From Aradus depressus (taxonomy: Eukaryota; Arthropoda; Insecta; Hemiptera; Aradidae): DNA of 64,000 nucleotides. The stretch lies in assembly GCA_963662175.1 (NCBI GenBank), contig OY759215.1:31932066-31996065 (forward strand). Direction: 5' to 3'. How positions within the stretch are numbered: position 1 is the first letter of the stretch; every line of letters begins with the position of its first letter. The position numbers were made by a program, and so were the translations under genes. Below are positions 34,343 through 46,129 of this stretch, piece after piece. The notes under the pieces were generated by a model. It made no database searches. It was not told the DNA's origin and saw only the letters and a program-made list of their open reading frames with translations.

Positions 34343-35170
34343 GTCATCAAAAAGTTCCAGGACTGATTTTTTAAAAATTACAAGTTATTGGACATTGTCC
34401 CCTTGGGAAGGTATATATTTTTCCGACCGCCGTTTCCACTGCTGTTTAGCTCCTCCAGCGAATTATCTTTAATTTCGTCATTTGAGTGTTAATCTCAGCC
34501 CTTTTTGGGTCTCTTGAGTTTCGGAAACAGGAAAAAGTCCACTGGGGTCTGGTGAGTACGGGGGCTGGGGGATGACGGACATGGCGTTTTTTTGCGAAAA
34601 TCGCGAATGAGCAACGCAGAACAGGCGCGTTGTCATGATGCAGCACCCACACCCCACTTCGCCACAGCTCAGGTATCTTCCTCCTCACAGCCTCTCCCAA
34701 ATGAAATGTTGCATTCCTCTGCCATGGATGGTCAGTCGGCGATTTGATCGCACGAGCACGTTCACTCTGGCAACATGATCATCGTCAGTCGAAGTTAATG
34801 GGCGTCCTGAACGAGGATTGTCTTTTGACGATGCCCGGCCTTCTTTGAACCACTCAAGACACCGTGATCCGACTCATTCATCACCAAATGCCCCTTGCAA
34901 CATCTGAAAAGTTTCTGAAAAAGTTTTACCCAACTTCACCCAAAACTTGACACAATCGCTTTGCTTTTTTTGATTCATTTGAGAAAAGATCACAAAATAG
35001 CCAAACACGAAAAACTTGTTTCACAAAAACGTCTGTTACTTCACAACAAAGTACGTTGTAAAAAATCTACAAAAACATCTGAGCTCAGCAAGTGTCACAA
35101 CAACTAATGTTGCCAACCATACCGCTTTGCGACGCTCCGTTGGCGCGCAATCCAAAAAGTCCTGGAAAAG
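34343..35170 (-). pseudogene. mariner transposase remnant
   Basis: Ends with 'caaaaagttccaggact' on the left and, inverted, 'ccttttccaggactttttgg' on the right suggest mariner inverted repeats. On the minus strand the transposase starts at about 34977 (MNQKKQSDCVKFWVKLGKTF), stops in frame after FGDE, then continues in pieces: WFKEGRASSKDNPRSGRP, TDDDHVARV and LHHDNAPV (second catalytic Asp region), then a PPYSPD-like block. It has stops, frameshifts and deletions (about 0.83 kb versus roughly 1.3 kb for an intact mariner). The DNA-cutting enzyme is certainly inactive. Confidence 0.85.
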
Positions 35171-35400
35171 GTTTTTGTGTCAAATCCGCTCCTCTGATCC
35201 TCTTTACCCTTCGGCAGATTCCGCTGAAAATAAATGTGTTGTCTTTATGTAGTTCTGGATACACATTTTAAATTACATGTCGATACATTAATTCTACCAG
35301 GAGCGTGTTCACAGAAACAGACAGACATGATTTTTTTTTTCATTTTTGGAATTAGGGGGTCGGAAAACAAAAAAACGGAAAACAGCCAAAGGGAAATGGA
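35171..35400 (+). repeat. Rep-A copy, right part
   Basis: 'cttcggcagattccgctgaaa', 'acatgtcgatacattaattc', then 'tttggaattagggggtcgga'. Confidence 0.7.
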
Positions 35401-35566
35401 GAGGGTTGAAGGACACCTTAAGTCATTAACCGTATTACTGCTGATGAAAGGGATTACAGGCATACTGTGAACATAACTTTTTATGTATATAACTTTATGT
35501 ATATAACTGTAACATGAACATAATTTTATATATATGTGATAGTAAGATGTTGTGGGACGAGATTTC

Positions 35567-35804
35567 TAATAGAAATAAAAGACGTTGTCTTCCCACTGTT
35601 TTATTTTATACCAGAACCGGTTTTCGACGCAACAGCGTCATCATCAGTGGTTCATCCACCCACACAGCACAGATAACTGGCCAGTTATCTTCCAACCGCT
35701 GTGCTGTGTGGGTGGATGAACCACTGATGATGACGCTGTTGCGTCGAAAACCGGTTCTGGTATAAAATAAAACAGTGGGAAGACAACGTCTTTTATTTCT
35801 ATTA
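35567..35804. mobile_element. Penelope-like inverted pair, family 4; perfect 106-bp arms
   Basis: 35567-35672 and 35699-35804 are exact reverse complements. The 26-nt spacer contains the palindrome ataactggccagttat. The right arm reads CTGATGA (35723-35729), a GACGC..GCGTC hairpin, GAAA, then ACC..GGT, a hammerhead-like order, followed by 'aaaacagtgggaagac'. A single diverged copy lies at 44935-45012. Confidence 0.75.
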
Positions 35805-37140
35805 TAATTTTATATGTTCATTGTACATCCCTGAGTAAGAGTCCTCTTGAATTTCAGCCAAATAGACCAAAGGGCAGAAGACGGGGGAAAGCGTTCCAAA
35901 ATTTAAATAAGTGTCAACTGAATGAGATATCGCGACAAGAAATTCTGTGAAATGAGGAATCCCTAAGTAGATATAATAAAAGGGCTGGTGTTTACGCCTA
36001 GGGACCTAAGCATTCAATGATCTTTCCCTACGCGAGCTTCAGATATACAACCTAATGGCCCTAGCCGGGTAGTGAACTGGGCTGTTGGCGTCCTCCTAAT
36101 ACTCTGAGTAAGATAACTATTGATTTTCAGCCAACAGAGAGAGAGAGAATGGGAAAACGTAGTTGGTAATGCCATTACCGCCGGCCGATATAAGGTTCAC
36201 TTGTGCCAACAGTAGCCGTTTAACGCTCAACAGCAGCAAATACGGAAATCCGATGCCGCTGGTGGCACGATCCAGGAAACGCAGAGCGGTAAAAGTGGCA
36301 ATAATTCTTGGCATCGTACCCGTAATCCGCACCCATTTTTACGTCTGAGTTCATTTCCGACCCCTTTTTCCCCCTTTCGACGTGAAGAATCGATATCAGA
36401 AGTAAACATTTCTGCCACTCGGCGAATTAGCGAGGCCACAAATGGAAGGTACTTTCCCCAGATGAGATTTGAATACTTTGCTGAATATCTAGAAATACCA
36501 TATAATATGAAATTTCTTGACATCACATGCATTCTTGTTGGATACGTGAACAGCAGCATATCAGTGCATCAAAAAGTGTTCCAATAAAAATTATAGGAAA
36601 TAAGGGTTTTTAATTACATAAACACTAACTGAGGTAAATTAATAAAAGCGAGGAAATGTACTTAAGCTAAAACTTAATAAGTAACTAAAACGGTACCACT
36701 TAAGCTAAAAATTAATAGTTTGCTGTGTGACTTCTGAATCCTCATTCTAAATTTCATTTCGATATATTCATTACTTCGGTAGATGGTAGAATTTTTCAGT
36801 CGAGTCCCCAACAATTAGTTGCATATATTTCCTCAATTTTGAGCAACATATCAGCTCATTTTTTAATATATAACATACCGTTTTTACGAAAAATCAATAG
36901 GTTCTACATAAAATTCGCCGATAGTTACGCTTATAATACACTGCCCCCGTAAAAAGTGCAGTATCTATCAATCGAGTAGTTTTGAGTTTAAAAAGCGTAA
37001 GTAATTGATATTTCATATAATCGATAATGCCATCTAGAATGTAGAGTCTTCATTATTTTTCTTTTACAAATGATAAGAAATTCAATATTGAATTTATTAG
37101 TTCCAAAAATTTTCAAAATTAATTATATTAAAAATAGTAT
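35805..37140. other. no gene recognised; small Rep-A and SINE scraps
   Basis: A reverse Rep-A module at about 35840-35960 and a SINE-like scrap at 35998-36070 ('ctagggacctaagcattcaatg', as at 8680-8700). A 36117-36560 minus frame has no motif. The rest is unassigned. Confidence 0.5.
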
Positions 37141-37149
37141 TCAATCTTC

Positions 37150-37310
37150 ATTTCTATGTATCAAACAGCTAATTAGTTTGATTCAACGGCAACATCCTGG
37201 CTGATCTAAGCAAATAATATATCTTTGATAACTAACTGAAATGTTTACCAATGTAATTCGGGAGCGTATACAGCCTAACTTCTCGGGGGGGTTCATTCGG
37301 AAAAAACTTT
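37150..37310. repeat. dispersed repeat, inverted partner at 61560-61700
   Basis: Shares 'gttgattcaacggcaacatcctggctgat'-type sequence and 'gcgtata.agcctaacttctcgg' with the reverse complement of 61560-61700. Class unknown. Confidence 0.6.
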
Positions 37311-37494
37311 CATAAGTATATATAATCATTTGTGATATCAAATCGCGTTTTTCTTGTAAATTTAGAGCTGTTGTTTGCGAGATATTAGTTAAAAAAACAT
37401 TTTCTTGGCTGCAAATTCTTTAATTAATTATTTTAAAAATTCGAATTTTACAATAAAAAAATAATTAATAATAAGTTCTGGGACTCCCTGTATA

Positions 37495-38206
37495 TAGGGT
37501 TTTTTTAATTTTGTAACCCCGGACTGAAGCGGTAAAAAACCCGGACAAAACAAGGACTTATCTCATTGAAAACCAGGACAGATCAGACTCAAAATTTTTT
37601 ACTAAATATTTTAAAATTTATATAAATCTTTATTGTATTGAAACATGCAAAGTTTTATTTAGAACAAACTACACTTTTTTCTTTAAATTTTGATACTTTT
37701 CTTACAAGTAATTTCTTCACAAATAATTAACAATCTTTTACTTCTAAGACAGTCTCATATTTTTCAGTGTTCCCAATTTGTCTGAGAACATCACAATTAT
37801 TAAGTAAATAATCATAAAAATTATCACAACTATAGTCACTAAAATTATATTTGGTCATTGTTATCGCAGCAATTTTTTGAGAATCAAATACAGCATGAAC
37901 TAAAAACAATATAGATAATAAACAGGTGGGATACAAATCGATTCCCAAAAAAGTATCGATACACCCTAGTGGCAATTATTAAAATTAAATATTGATTTCA
38001 TTCAGATACGCGTAAAACAATAAAAATACATCCATAGAACCATTTTTTATATCATTTTTGAACTTTTTAATAAAAAAAAAAAAAAAAAAATCATTAACCC
38101 GGAAATTTTGAAAAAATTACCCCGGAAAACCCCTCCCCCCCCCCCCCCCCCCCCCAGTCAAAAAAGAGGACATGTCCTGGAAAACCCGGACGGATGGCAA
38201 CCCTAC
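37495..38206. mobile_element. non-autonomous hAT-type element
   Basis: The ends TAGGGTT and AACCCTA are flanked by CCTGTATA at 37487-37494 and 38207-38214, a perfect 8-bp duplication. Subterminal 'acccggac' and 'cccggac' repeats lie on both sides, and a C21 run spans 38135-38155. The minus frame 37727-37975 inside is unrecognised, and no hAT dimerisation motif is seen. It inserted into the 'ccctgtata' end of another element. Confidence 0.85.
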
Positions 38207-38214
38207 CTGTATAA

Positions 38215-39587
38215 GAACTTACAGAACCTGTCTTTGTCTATTGAAGGTAGTAGAGAGAGATACACAATATGGCAACTAGAAATGAAGTCAAATCAATTTC
38301 CTGTGACTCATATAAAATAATTATTTTAGCGATGTTCAAAATTAATTATATTAAATATAGTGTCAATCTTCATTTCTTCTTTCAAGCAGCTAATTATCAT
38401 AATATAAAATTTTTATTCAAATGATTTTGTAGTCGAAAATTTATTAATAGATAGTGATTTGAACTCATGCAGTTTTTTCGCCTGCTCCTGTCGCATCTTA
38501 GTTTAGACTTTATTTTTTTAAATATTTTTTCGGAACTTCCTAAGCCCGGTGGAGAGTATTATATTTAGAAATTTAGAAAATATGTCTCGATAATATATAT
38601 ATGAGCGGTAAATCTTTGCCCTTGTCCAACCCATTAGGCCTGAATAGGTTGGTAGAGGAACTAGGGGGAGAAAGGTTCTCACCCCTAGGAGGTATTGTTT
38701 GTGAGGGGTGACTAAGTGTATCTAGGACTCCCCTCTCCCTGTTGTCTGGTCTAGTCTGTGAGAAAGTAGGAGCTAGGTCACGCGAGCCTCTCCCAGGTCA
38801 CACGACACTACTGTACGTGGAGGTCTCGTGGCCAACTGCTCCCGCTATACACCACAGTAGTGGGGGCCTACACACCAAGAGGAACAGGTGGACAGTCACT
38901 GTTAATAGTAACAGGTCTTTAGTGGACAGGTTAAATATCCCGACAGTGAGATGTGAAAAATTCTGATGTCAGTGAGAACGTCAAATTGACCCGTTAGTCA
39001 TTAGGGGCAATTTAAAACACTCTTTAATTACAAAATTATATTTTATTAAGTATATGTCAATAAATTCCGTCTAATATAAATCACGCAAAATATCTCAATG
39101 TTTTATTTTTATTTATTTTTCTATTTCTACGACTAGTGAATGTATGCAACAAAAAATATGAAAACGTAACATTATCTTAATCACTACAATATTGACAAAA
39201 TATGTTAGAATGATTTGAACATGCGTAGCAGAAACATTTATTGCAATATTGCTGTGACTTTCCTTGCAATCTATGCAGCGGCCTCTTTTTTTGGGGGGGA
39301 GGGGGGGGGGGGGGGGTCCGATTGAAACATAATTCGTTTTATATTTATATATACATCTGTTTTTTGTATTTTTTACATATCAAAATAAAGAATTTACCTA
39401 ATTTGAATTGTGAACTTCATCATCCCTTGACAAACAACCATAAGTTTCTAAAAGCTCATGTATTAATTAATTCGATATATTTCGGATCTGATAAATTGAA
39501 ATAACTTTAGATGAGCCGGCCATGTTGTAAAAAAGTCACGTTAACGAGAACATTGAGGCAGATTGACCCATCAAGAGAATGAATGTT
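38215..39587. other. no gene recognised
   Basis: 38600-39000 is less AT-rich and unassigned. A G16 run spans 39301-39316. Confidence 0.45.
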
Positions 39588-39870
39588 AGGTTAGGTTTTA
39601 TGACTCATGCCCGGGCTTTAACTACGAGATCATATCGCCTACTACCAGAGCGCTCTTTCGTCACTCTGGTGGACATGAGCCCGGCTCTACTGTGAGAGTC
39701 CTGACATCGTACAGGCTCGAGATCATCGCATAACGTCCCATCCGAAGGACGGCGTGCTCAAGTTTATTTTACCTCCCAGATAAAATAAACTAAGGGCCTC
39801 GGTCGGGTTACGAACCCACGTTCTTGAGCTCAGAAGTCAAGCACGCATACTACTGAGCTTCCGGCGCCGT
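39588..39870 (-). mobile_element. tRNA-derived SINE copy, internal deletion
   Basis: From the 'ggttaggttttatgactc' tail to the 'gagcttccggcgcc' head complement, lacking the 'ttcacctagggtaggg' part. Confidence 0.85.
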
Positions 39871-40239
39871 CACTAAAATAATATATTCTTAAATATAAAC
39901 AGATTCGGCAAAATTGTCAATGAGACCACCTACATGACAAACCGAACTTATAATACCAAGTTTCCGGTGATCTGCTAGACGTGTGATATTAGATTGATTC
40001 CCCTAATGATTTAGGAGACAGACACGGGACAAAAACTGTTTGTTTTAATGTTGTGAAGGAATTTTTGAATTGATGGCAAAGCATCCTTTGGATATGCAAG
40101 GAAGCAACAATTTATTTCAAACATGCAGAAAATAAAATGTTAATTTATTAATCTATACATTACATAATGAGACCTCATCTCATTTTCAATTAGCTTCCAT
40201 ATGACACCAATATGGATAACATTGGAGAGGAGGCGGCTT

Positions 40240-40810
40240 AGGAACCTTAGCGACGATTGGGTTCTGAAGGTACATACATTCATAGGCTGATTTTCGTGTT
40301 AGTTGTTTATAGTTGTATACGTTGGTTCGCCGTCCAAAGGATGGAGTGCAAAGCAACGATGGAGGCTACCATGAGAGTTAAACCAACTAAAATATACTTT
40401 AGCTAGAAATCCATTTTGCTGGAGAGTAATTTCTTTTTATGAAGGCACTTTGTTCAAGTTTCTGATCCATAAAGGAGGATACCCTCGATAATTGACTTAT
40501 AAATCAGCCTTTTATTGTCTTTCATAATATACTTCTCTACACAATTGATTCTAGCAATCCGGTTTATATTGTTTTTTCCTCAATAATCCTTTTTCTGGTT
40601 TCAATATCTAAGGAGTCATCCTTTCGGGTATTTGATCCAAAAGACTAGAGGTCTCTTGTAATGTAGGAAAGTCAAAAGCTCTCCGCATATTCTCTCCCAG
40701 AAGGACAAAGTCGTCAACGGCAAATCGATAACCTCTCAGTTTTTTAGAACTCAAAGGACCAAGATGTGAGCTATCTCGGAGGACTTTTTGGACACAAGAC
40801 GTTGACAAAG
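40240..40810 (-). pseudogene. decayed LINE reverse transcriptase fragment
   Basis: On the minus strand, GYRFAVDDFVLLGEN at about 40690-40735 is a degraded YADD block (A-V-DD). Further on, LIYKSIIEGILLYGSET lies at about 40455-40505, then a KMDF.LK block. The order is that of LINE RT palm then thumb. Multiple stops; dead. Confidence 0.7.
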
Positions 40811-40951
40811 AAGTACATCAATCTTATTACTCTTTTCACACACTTTTACCATCTCAAAAACGAAAACATATTCTTTCAACAAACATGTATCTACATTACA
40901 TGTATCTACCGTGGAAGTTACATGTATGGTAGATGTATGTATCGACCATAT

Positions 40952-41839
40952 ATGAACTTGAAAGAAATAAAACTTGTTTATTTATGGTATTGTCTAATTT
41001 CACCAACTATATTTACATGGGAGTACTTTCGGTATTTCTACCATCCTCATCCAAAAGCATAAGAGATAAGACTAAGTTAATATTACAGAATGTCAGCCTC
41101 TCGAGGAACCCCTCACCCTCCCTCCTGGTGTTCCCCATGACGTCAGACATTCCTAACTAAGCTAAATTGTCAAGCTGTGAGATATTTTATGACAAGGCGG
41201 TCCCCATATTTCAAATGTGTGAACCCCTTCTAAGATCTAGGTAATATATAATGTATTAACAATGAACAGGCGAATAATATAACATCAAAAAAATCAAAAA
41301 TAATTGGTTCCAATTACAACCAAACCAATCTAAAATATTCCCCCTTACTATCCACCAATAATATGACCCTCCAGTCGATGTGCACATGTACGTTTAAATA
41401 TACATAGAATTTACCTCTTGCCAATAGATATATATATATAATTTACAGTATAATAATTTTAATTAGGATGTAATTGGAACCAATCATTTTTGATTTTTTA
41501 ATGTTTAGTTATTTTATTCGCCTGTTCATTGTTAATACATTATATATTACCTAGATCTTAGAAGGGGTTCACACATTTGAAATATGGGGACCGCCTTGTC
41601 ATAAAATATCTCACAGCTTGACAATTTAGCTTAGTTAGGAATGTCTGACGTCATGGGGAACATCAGGAGGGAGGGTAAGGGGTTCCTCGAGAGGCTGACA
41701 TTCTGTAATATTAACTTAGTCTTATCTCTTATGCTTTTGGCTGAGGATGGTAGAAATACCGAAAGTACTCCCATGTAAATATAGTTGGTGAAATTAGACA
41801 ATATCATAAATAAACAAGTTTTATTTCTTTCAAGTTCAT
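40952..41839. mobile_element. Penelope-like inverted pair, family 5; arms of about 370 bp
   Basis: 40952-41318 and 41470-41839 are inverted and nearly identical. The outward ends carry the hammerhead-like core and 'ttgtttatttatg', the inward ends 'attggttccaattaca'. The same 3' end follows the GIY-YIG fragment at 3340-4020. The approximately 150-nt centre is unrelated and AT-rich. Confidence 0.75.
41735..41790 (+). ncRNA. hammerhead-ribozyme-like core in Penelope-like 3' end
   Basis: CTGAGGA at 41741-41747, one T, a 4-bp hairpin GGTA(GAAA)TACC, then GAAA at 41761-41764. This is the strand order CUGANGA - stem II - GAAA of hammerhead ribozymes, which Penelope-like elements are known to carry. 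Stem III/I pairing (TAC..GTA after GAAA) is only partly convincing, so activity is uncertain. Confidence 0.45.
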
Positions 41840-42774
41840 TTGAATTATTTCACAATATCTCTGCAATAATGTCAGTCAACTATATTTGTATTTACAATAC
41901 AAATATATACCATACATGTATCTACCGTACATGTATCCCCCATTTTTATATTTCCTCTGTAATCCTTTTGTTTATTTTTATTTCTATATTTTTAACATTT
42001 CACTGCCCACCTTGATAATCGGGGAAATGTCGAACCGAAACTGGCAGATAAATACTACTTTGGCCAGAACAGAGTCAGTGTCAATATTGCCCAAATTCTC
42101 TACCCAGTATTTTTGGCCGATCAACATTGACCCAGACATTTGTCCCATCGACAGCAGTACGGCTGACAGTTATACTAAAATGTTCAGTCAAATCAATCCG
42201 AAGAAGAAGGAAGGTTTAAAAAGTGAATGAAAACTTTGTTGATTTCAAGTAATTTGAACTGAGAAGTACATTGTCCCCAGCTCAAATAAAGTACGGACCC
42301 CAGTCGAAACTTTTGACATAATTTATAAGGAGATGGGTCCTTCATCGGCCAATCGTTGATGTCGCCGGTGACTAGCCCAGTCGATTCTGCTGTCAGTGAA
42401 TGTCAGGTCCAAAATGGCGCCGACTAGTAATCCCTGTATATTAATGTTGCTATTTACAATGTAATTTCATACTACATACAAGTAACAGTACCAAATATTG
42501 TTAACTTAATCATCAAAGCTGCCATCTTTCTTCACTTTTCTAGAAGGGATCTTACCATATTTTCTTCTTATAACTGTTACTGTTACCAGAACATCCCCTC
42601 CTTTTCCACTCCGATAACAGACTGTTCTTGACTCTCGTAAAATTCACACATATTTCTGTATTTATTGAATATAAATATGTTGTCTTTTAGTTAAATAATT
42701 TTATTTTTGTTTAATCCCTGAGGTTAATAATTTTATTTAACTTTTAATTTGTGATGATTAATAGAGTCGACAGT
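41840..42774. other. no gene recognised
   Basis: Begins with a 29-nt block also present at 55961-55989. The frame at 41886-42230 has no recognised motif. Confidence 0.45.
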
Positions 42775-42905
42775 ATCTTTTCAATGTAGAAGGAAATCGA
42801 GGTTCTGTCGTTTACAAGAAAATTCAAAATTTGGCCAACGTTTCAAAAACTATTAATTTTCTTCTTCAGGGCCTACGGAAACAAATTAGACATTATGGAC
42901 AATGA
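42775..42905 (-). mobile_element. Penelope-like 3' end, family 6
   Basis: On the minus strand CTGAAGA, an AT-rich hairpin (AAAATTAATAGTTTTT) and GAAACGTTGGCC follow each other, the typical hammerhead-like end. Confidence 0.55.
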
Positions 42906-43000
42906 TATAAACAGATACTTTATAATAATTTGAAAAAGAGATGGAAACAATTTTTTTTTTTTATTTAAACATAAATGAAAGAGAGAAAAATAATAATAAT

Positions 43001-43283
43001 AAATACAAATTTTGAAGTGAGTTTGTGTCCAGTATAGTGCTGTGGTGTCGTGTATGTAACGGTCATGGGTTACCTGAGTTTACCTACGTGACCCTCGGTG
43101 GAGTGGGTGTTTCGTGGTATGTAACCACTCAAGTCAAAAATAAATACAAATTTTGAAGTGAGTTTATGCCCAGTATAGTGCTGTGGTGTCGTGTATGTAA
43201 CGGTCGAGGGCTACCTGAGTTTACCTACGTGACCCTCGGTGGAGAGGGGGTTGCGTGGAATGTAACCAACTCAAGTCAAAAAT
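43001..43283. repeat. two-copy tandem repeat, period about 141 bp
   Basis: Units start at 43001 and 43142, and a third start at 43284 is truncated. Shared sequence includes 'agtatagtgctgtggtgtcg' and 'ggtgtcgtgtatgtaacgg'. Unit differences are few. Confidence 0.85.
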
Positions 43284-43727
43284 AAATACAAAATATGAAA
43301 TATATAAAATAATTAAAAAAAAAAAAATGTTAAGACAAATACAACCAATAAATATATGTATATATATGTTGTTGTTTTTTGTTTGTTTTTTTCCATCAAA
43401 TAAACATAGATCAATAGTAAAAATAATCATAATAACATCTTAGTATGAAATTTATTTGAAAAACACATTGCAAATGTTGTGTGTTACGTGTTGGTGGAGC
43501 TAACTTCTTTTTTTGTTTATTATGTTACAATAACTGTTGTTTAGGGGCTGTGTGTCTGTTTGTTTTTAATTTGTGCCATTGTTTAAGAGAGTTTTTCTAT
43601 TTTTTCTATCTATCACAGTTCTCACTTCTTTTATACACAAATAACCGTTATAATTATTCGCTTTAATCTTTGGTTAAGTAACTCTTCTCATCCAATTATG
43701 GAAAGTTCAATTTATTTTTATTTTATA
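43284..43727. other. no gene recognised
   Basis: T-rich DNA; nothing supported. Confidence 0.45.
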
Positions 43728-44110
43728 AACTAGCAGTATTATCCGGTGTTGCCCGGAGAACTTTGAATTTCTCTTATAATATCTTTCATGCGATTCTTCA
43801 TAGTGCTAATTTTATGGCCCGCCTCCCGTTAAGAATTTTGAGACTTCACATAACCTATTTTTTAATCCGGCTTTTACTACATTTGAAGTTCTATGACAAT
43901 CTGATCATCCGTTATTGAGCTAGCACTATATTTATGCTTAGGGCCCCCCCACAACCCCCCCTCCTGTCAATAATTTTGAGTCGCAACATAGTCTACTTTT
44001 CAATTGGACTCAAAAGGATGCTATAATACGTAAAGTTTCAAGAAAATCCGTCAAGCCGTTTAGGCGTGATGTTGGAACAAACTCGTTTCAGCTTTATTAA
44101 TATAGATAAC
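43728..44110 (+). repeat. Rep-B copy
   Basis: From 'aactagcagtattatccgg' to 'gctttattaatatagat', with 'gaaaatccgtcaagccgtttaggcgtg'-type sequence near the end. Such blocks are widespread in insect genomes. Partner of 12205-12440. Confidence 0.5.
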
Positions 44111-44439
44111 ATAATTTGAAGATTTTTGAATTAAATGGCCAATACCAACGTTGGTAGCCGATACTGTGGCAACTTTTGTTGCCTATACTAGACTAACGTT
44201 GGTTGCCGATACTTTGCCTACAAATGTAGCCAATATTTAGACAGAGTTAAATGGGCCAAGCATTTCACACCAATTGGCTCAAGACAGTTGGCAATCGCGA
44301 ATGTCGTAGAATAGCTCATCAGTTTTTACTAGAAGAATAATTGCAATGGGTTAACGCTATGAATAGATTATGTTGAATAAATAAAGCCGCATGATCAAAG
44401 ATAAACTAAATGGAAAATGATGAGTCTATAATGTAAAGA

Positions 44440-44749
44440 TCACGTGTGGTCACAATTTATGAAGAATTAACCAAGTTGAGGACGGAGACAGGACAAACAG
44501 AGGAGTGTGCAGGACGACGGGGCGGTGAAGTCTCGTGGCGAATTATACCGAGATGCTGGGGTCACGCGACCAGCATCCCGCGCCGCGTTCGTCTCCAGTC
44601 CGCAACACGTGCTTCACAAACAGGTGCACAGTACTTCTTCCTTCTTGTCGCAAAAGGGGAAGTGCTGCAAAAGGACAAGACTTCGTCTGAAGTTTCTGTG
44701 GGCAGGGGTTCAAAGAGAGACGCGGTCAGAGAAACGCGAATACTCTCAG
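44440..44749 (+). promoter_or_regulatory. Hey: probable Hey 5' UTR and promoter-proximal region
   Basis: A GC- and CpG-richer island immediately before the proposed Hey start, in contrast to AT-rich flanks. It contains a short upstream ORF from the ATG at 44552. The transcription start cannot be placed from sequence. The reading frame of the Hey ATG is open upstream but has no other ATG. Confidence 0.45.
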
Positions 44750-44757
44750 ATGGCGGC
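44750..44757 (+). CDS. Hey: Hey, proposed first coding exon (8 nt)
   Basis: ATGGCGGC is followed by GTAAGT, a consensus splice donor, giving Met-Ala and two bases of a third codon (phase 2). The acceptor at 46965-46966 supplies the missing base in frame and continues GAPEPPQTSDLWGY. This choice explains why the open frame of the next exon contains no ATG between its upstream stop and the bHLH exon. The ATG lies at the edge of a CpG-rich stretch that looks like a 5' UTR. Everything here is inference from phase and signal. An alternative is a different, more distal first exon spliced to another acceptor (46920 or 46927 do not fit this phase). Confidence 0.5.
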
Positions 44758-44934
44758 GTAAGTATAATTCATATTTTAGAGTTTCGATGGTGAAAATAGT
44801 CAGAGACAACATTAAATAAGCAAAAGACCATGTAACTGTGATAAGAAACTCAGTCCATGTGAATGGGATCAGGAATAAGATGGTTAGGTTACCATTACAT
44901 ACTCTCTAATAATACTTTAAGAACTTTATAGAAA

Positions 44935-45012
44935 CCAAAGACGTCGTCTTCCCACTGTTCTATTTTTGACCAGAACCGGTTCTCAACGCGACAACGTCAT
45001 CAGTGGCACATC
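44935..45012 (-). mobile_element. Penelope-like 3' end, family 4
   Basis: Diverged single copy of the arm at 35567-35804: 'agacgtcgtcttcccactgt', 'gaccagaaccggtt', 'aacgtcatcagtgg'. Confidence 0.7.
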
Positions 45013-46129
45013 TATGATTGAATAAATAAAATATACAATAAATAAAAAATAAATATCTATATAATAGTCAAATGTCTTCTATAATAGTATAAAATTCAAC
45101 GTCTAGACAAAATATATTTTTTTAGAGACATTTGTCTATTATATATAATGAAAATAATTATAAATAATGAAAATTTATATATAAATATTTATTTTGACGT
45201 GAATACGTCTATTCGCTCGTTAAGCACAGTGATAGCCTGTCAAACTTTCTTGTGTTACAAAATACCGTCAGATTTCAATCGATAATAACTACGAGACTAA
45301 TAATGCGATAACAACGGTTGAGGTCACAATGGTTAGAGCATGTCTGTGCGTGTTTGTTTTGCCTGTGACGTTATCGGGCTAGTGTGGGTGCCGGCGGATG
45401 ATTGTTGCGAATTAACGTTGTGTAAAATTAGAAATTAGTGTAGCGTGATAACGCGTTTAGATAGGACGTTGATTCGGGTGTCATTGTAAAGAGCTTGAGG
45501 AGCACTACTAGGACTCAAAGTGAAACAATAAAAATATTTTCCGGAATATATGTAAAAATCTGTATTAAATTGAAAATTGCAAAAAAATTAAAGACGTCGT
45601 CTCATATGAATCGTAAATATGCGCGGAATTATAGAGTAGGTATATAAAAGGAATTTAAAAAACCTAAAAAGTCTAGTGCCGAGCAAATGCAAGAGCTACG
45701 GCAGCATCGAAAAGAAAATGAAAAATGATTTTATCCAAACGTTTTCACGGAAAATCTACGGCGTGGACCTTGACTACGCCTTAATTTTTTTTTTAGTTAT
45801 TGTGTATATTTTTAAATGAATCTTTTTTTGTAAGTAGAGTGAGTGAACCTTGCTATCCCCACCCCTTGGGGCTTTTGCCTCTAAGGGTGGTAAGAGGTAA
45901 GCAAGTTTTTAATTTTGTTACTCTGTTACTCTGTACCCTGATGCTTTAAGATTTACTAGTTACTTTTCATTATTTATATTTCATATTTATTAACTCATAA
46001 CTGACTGGACAGTCCTCATTAGCATGCAAACTGTAGAATCGACTGGTAAATTGAAGGATGAACTCTGGTTCCGGCAAGTAAATTTTGGAATTTGTTAAAC
46101 TTGTAGACAAACATAATACCAACACATAA

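Noticed and set aside
37727..37975. Transposase gene of the hAT element
   Set aside because: 82 codons without any hAT motif; not enough to call.
44446..44793. Long upstream frames in the CpG-rich region as coding
   Set aside because: They begin at GTG, have no homology, and the only ATG in the Hey frame is at 44750; treated as 5' UTR.
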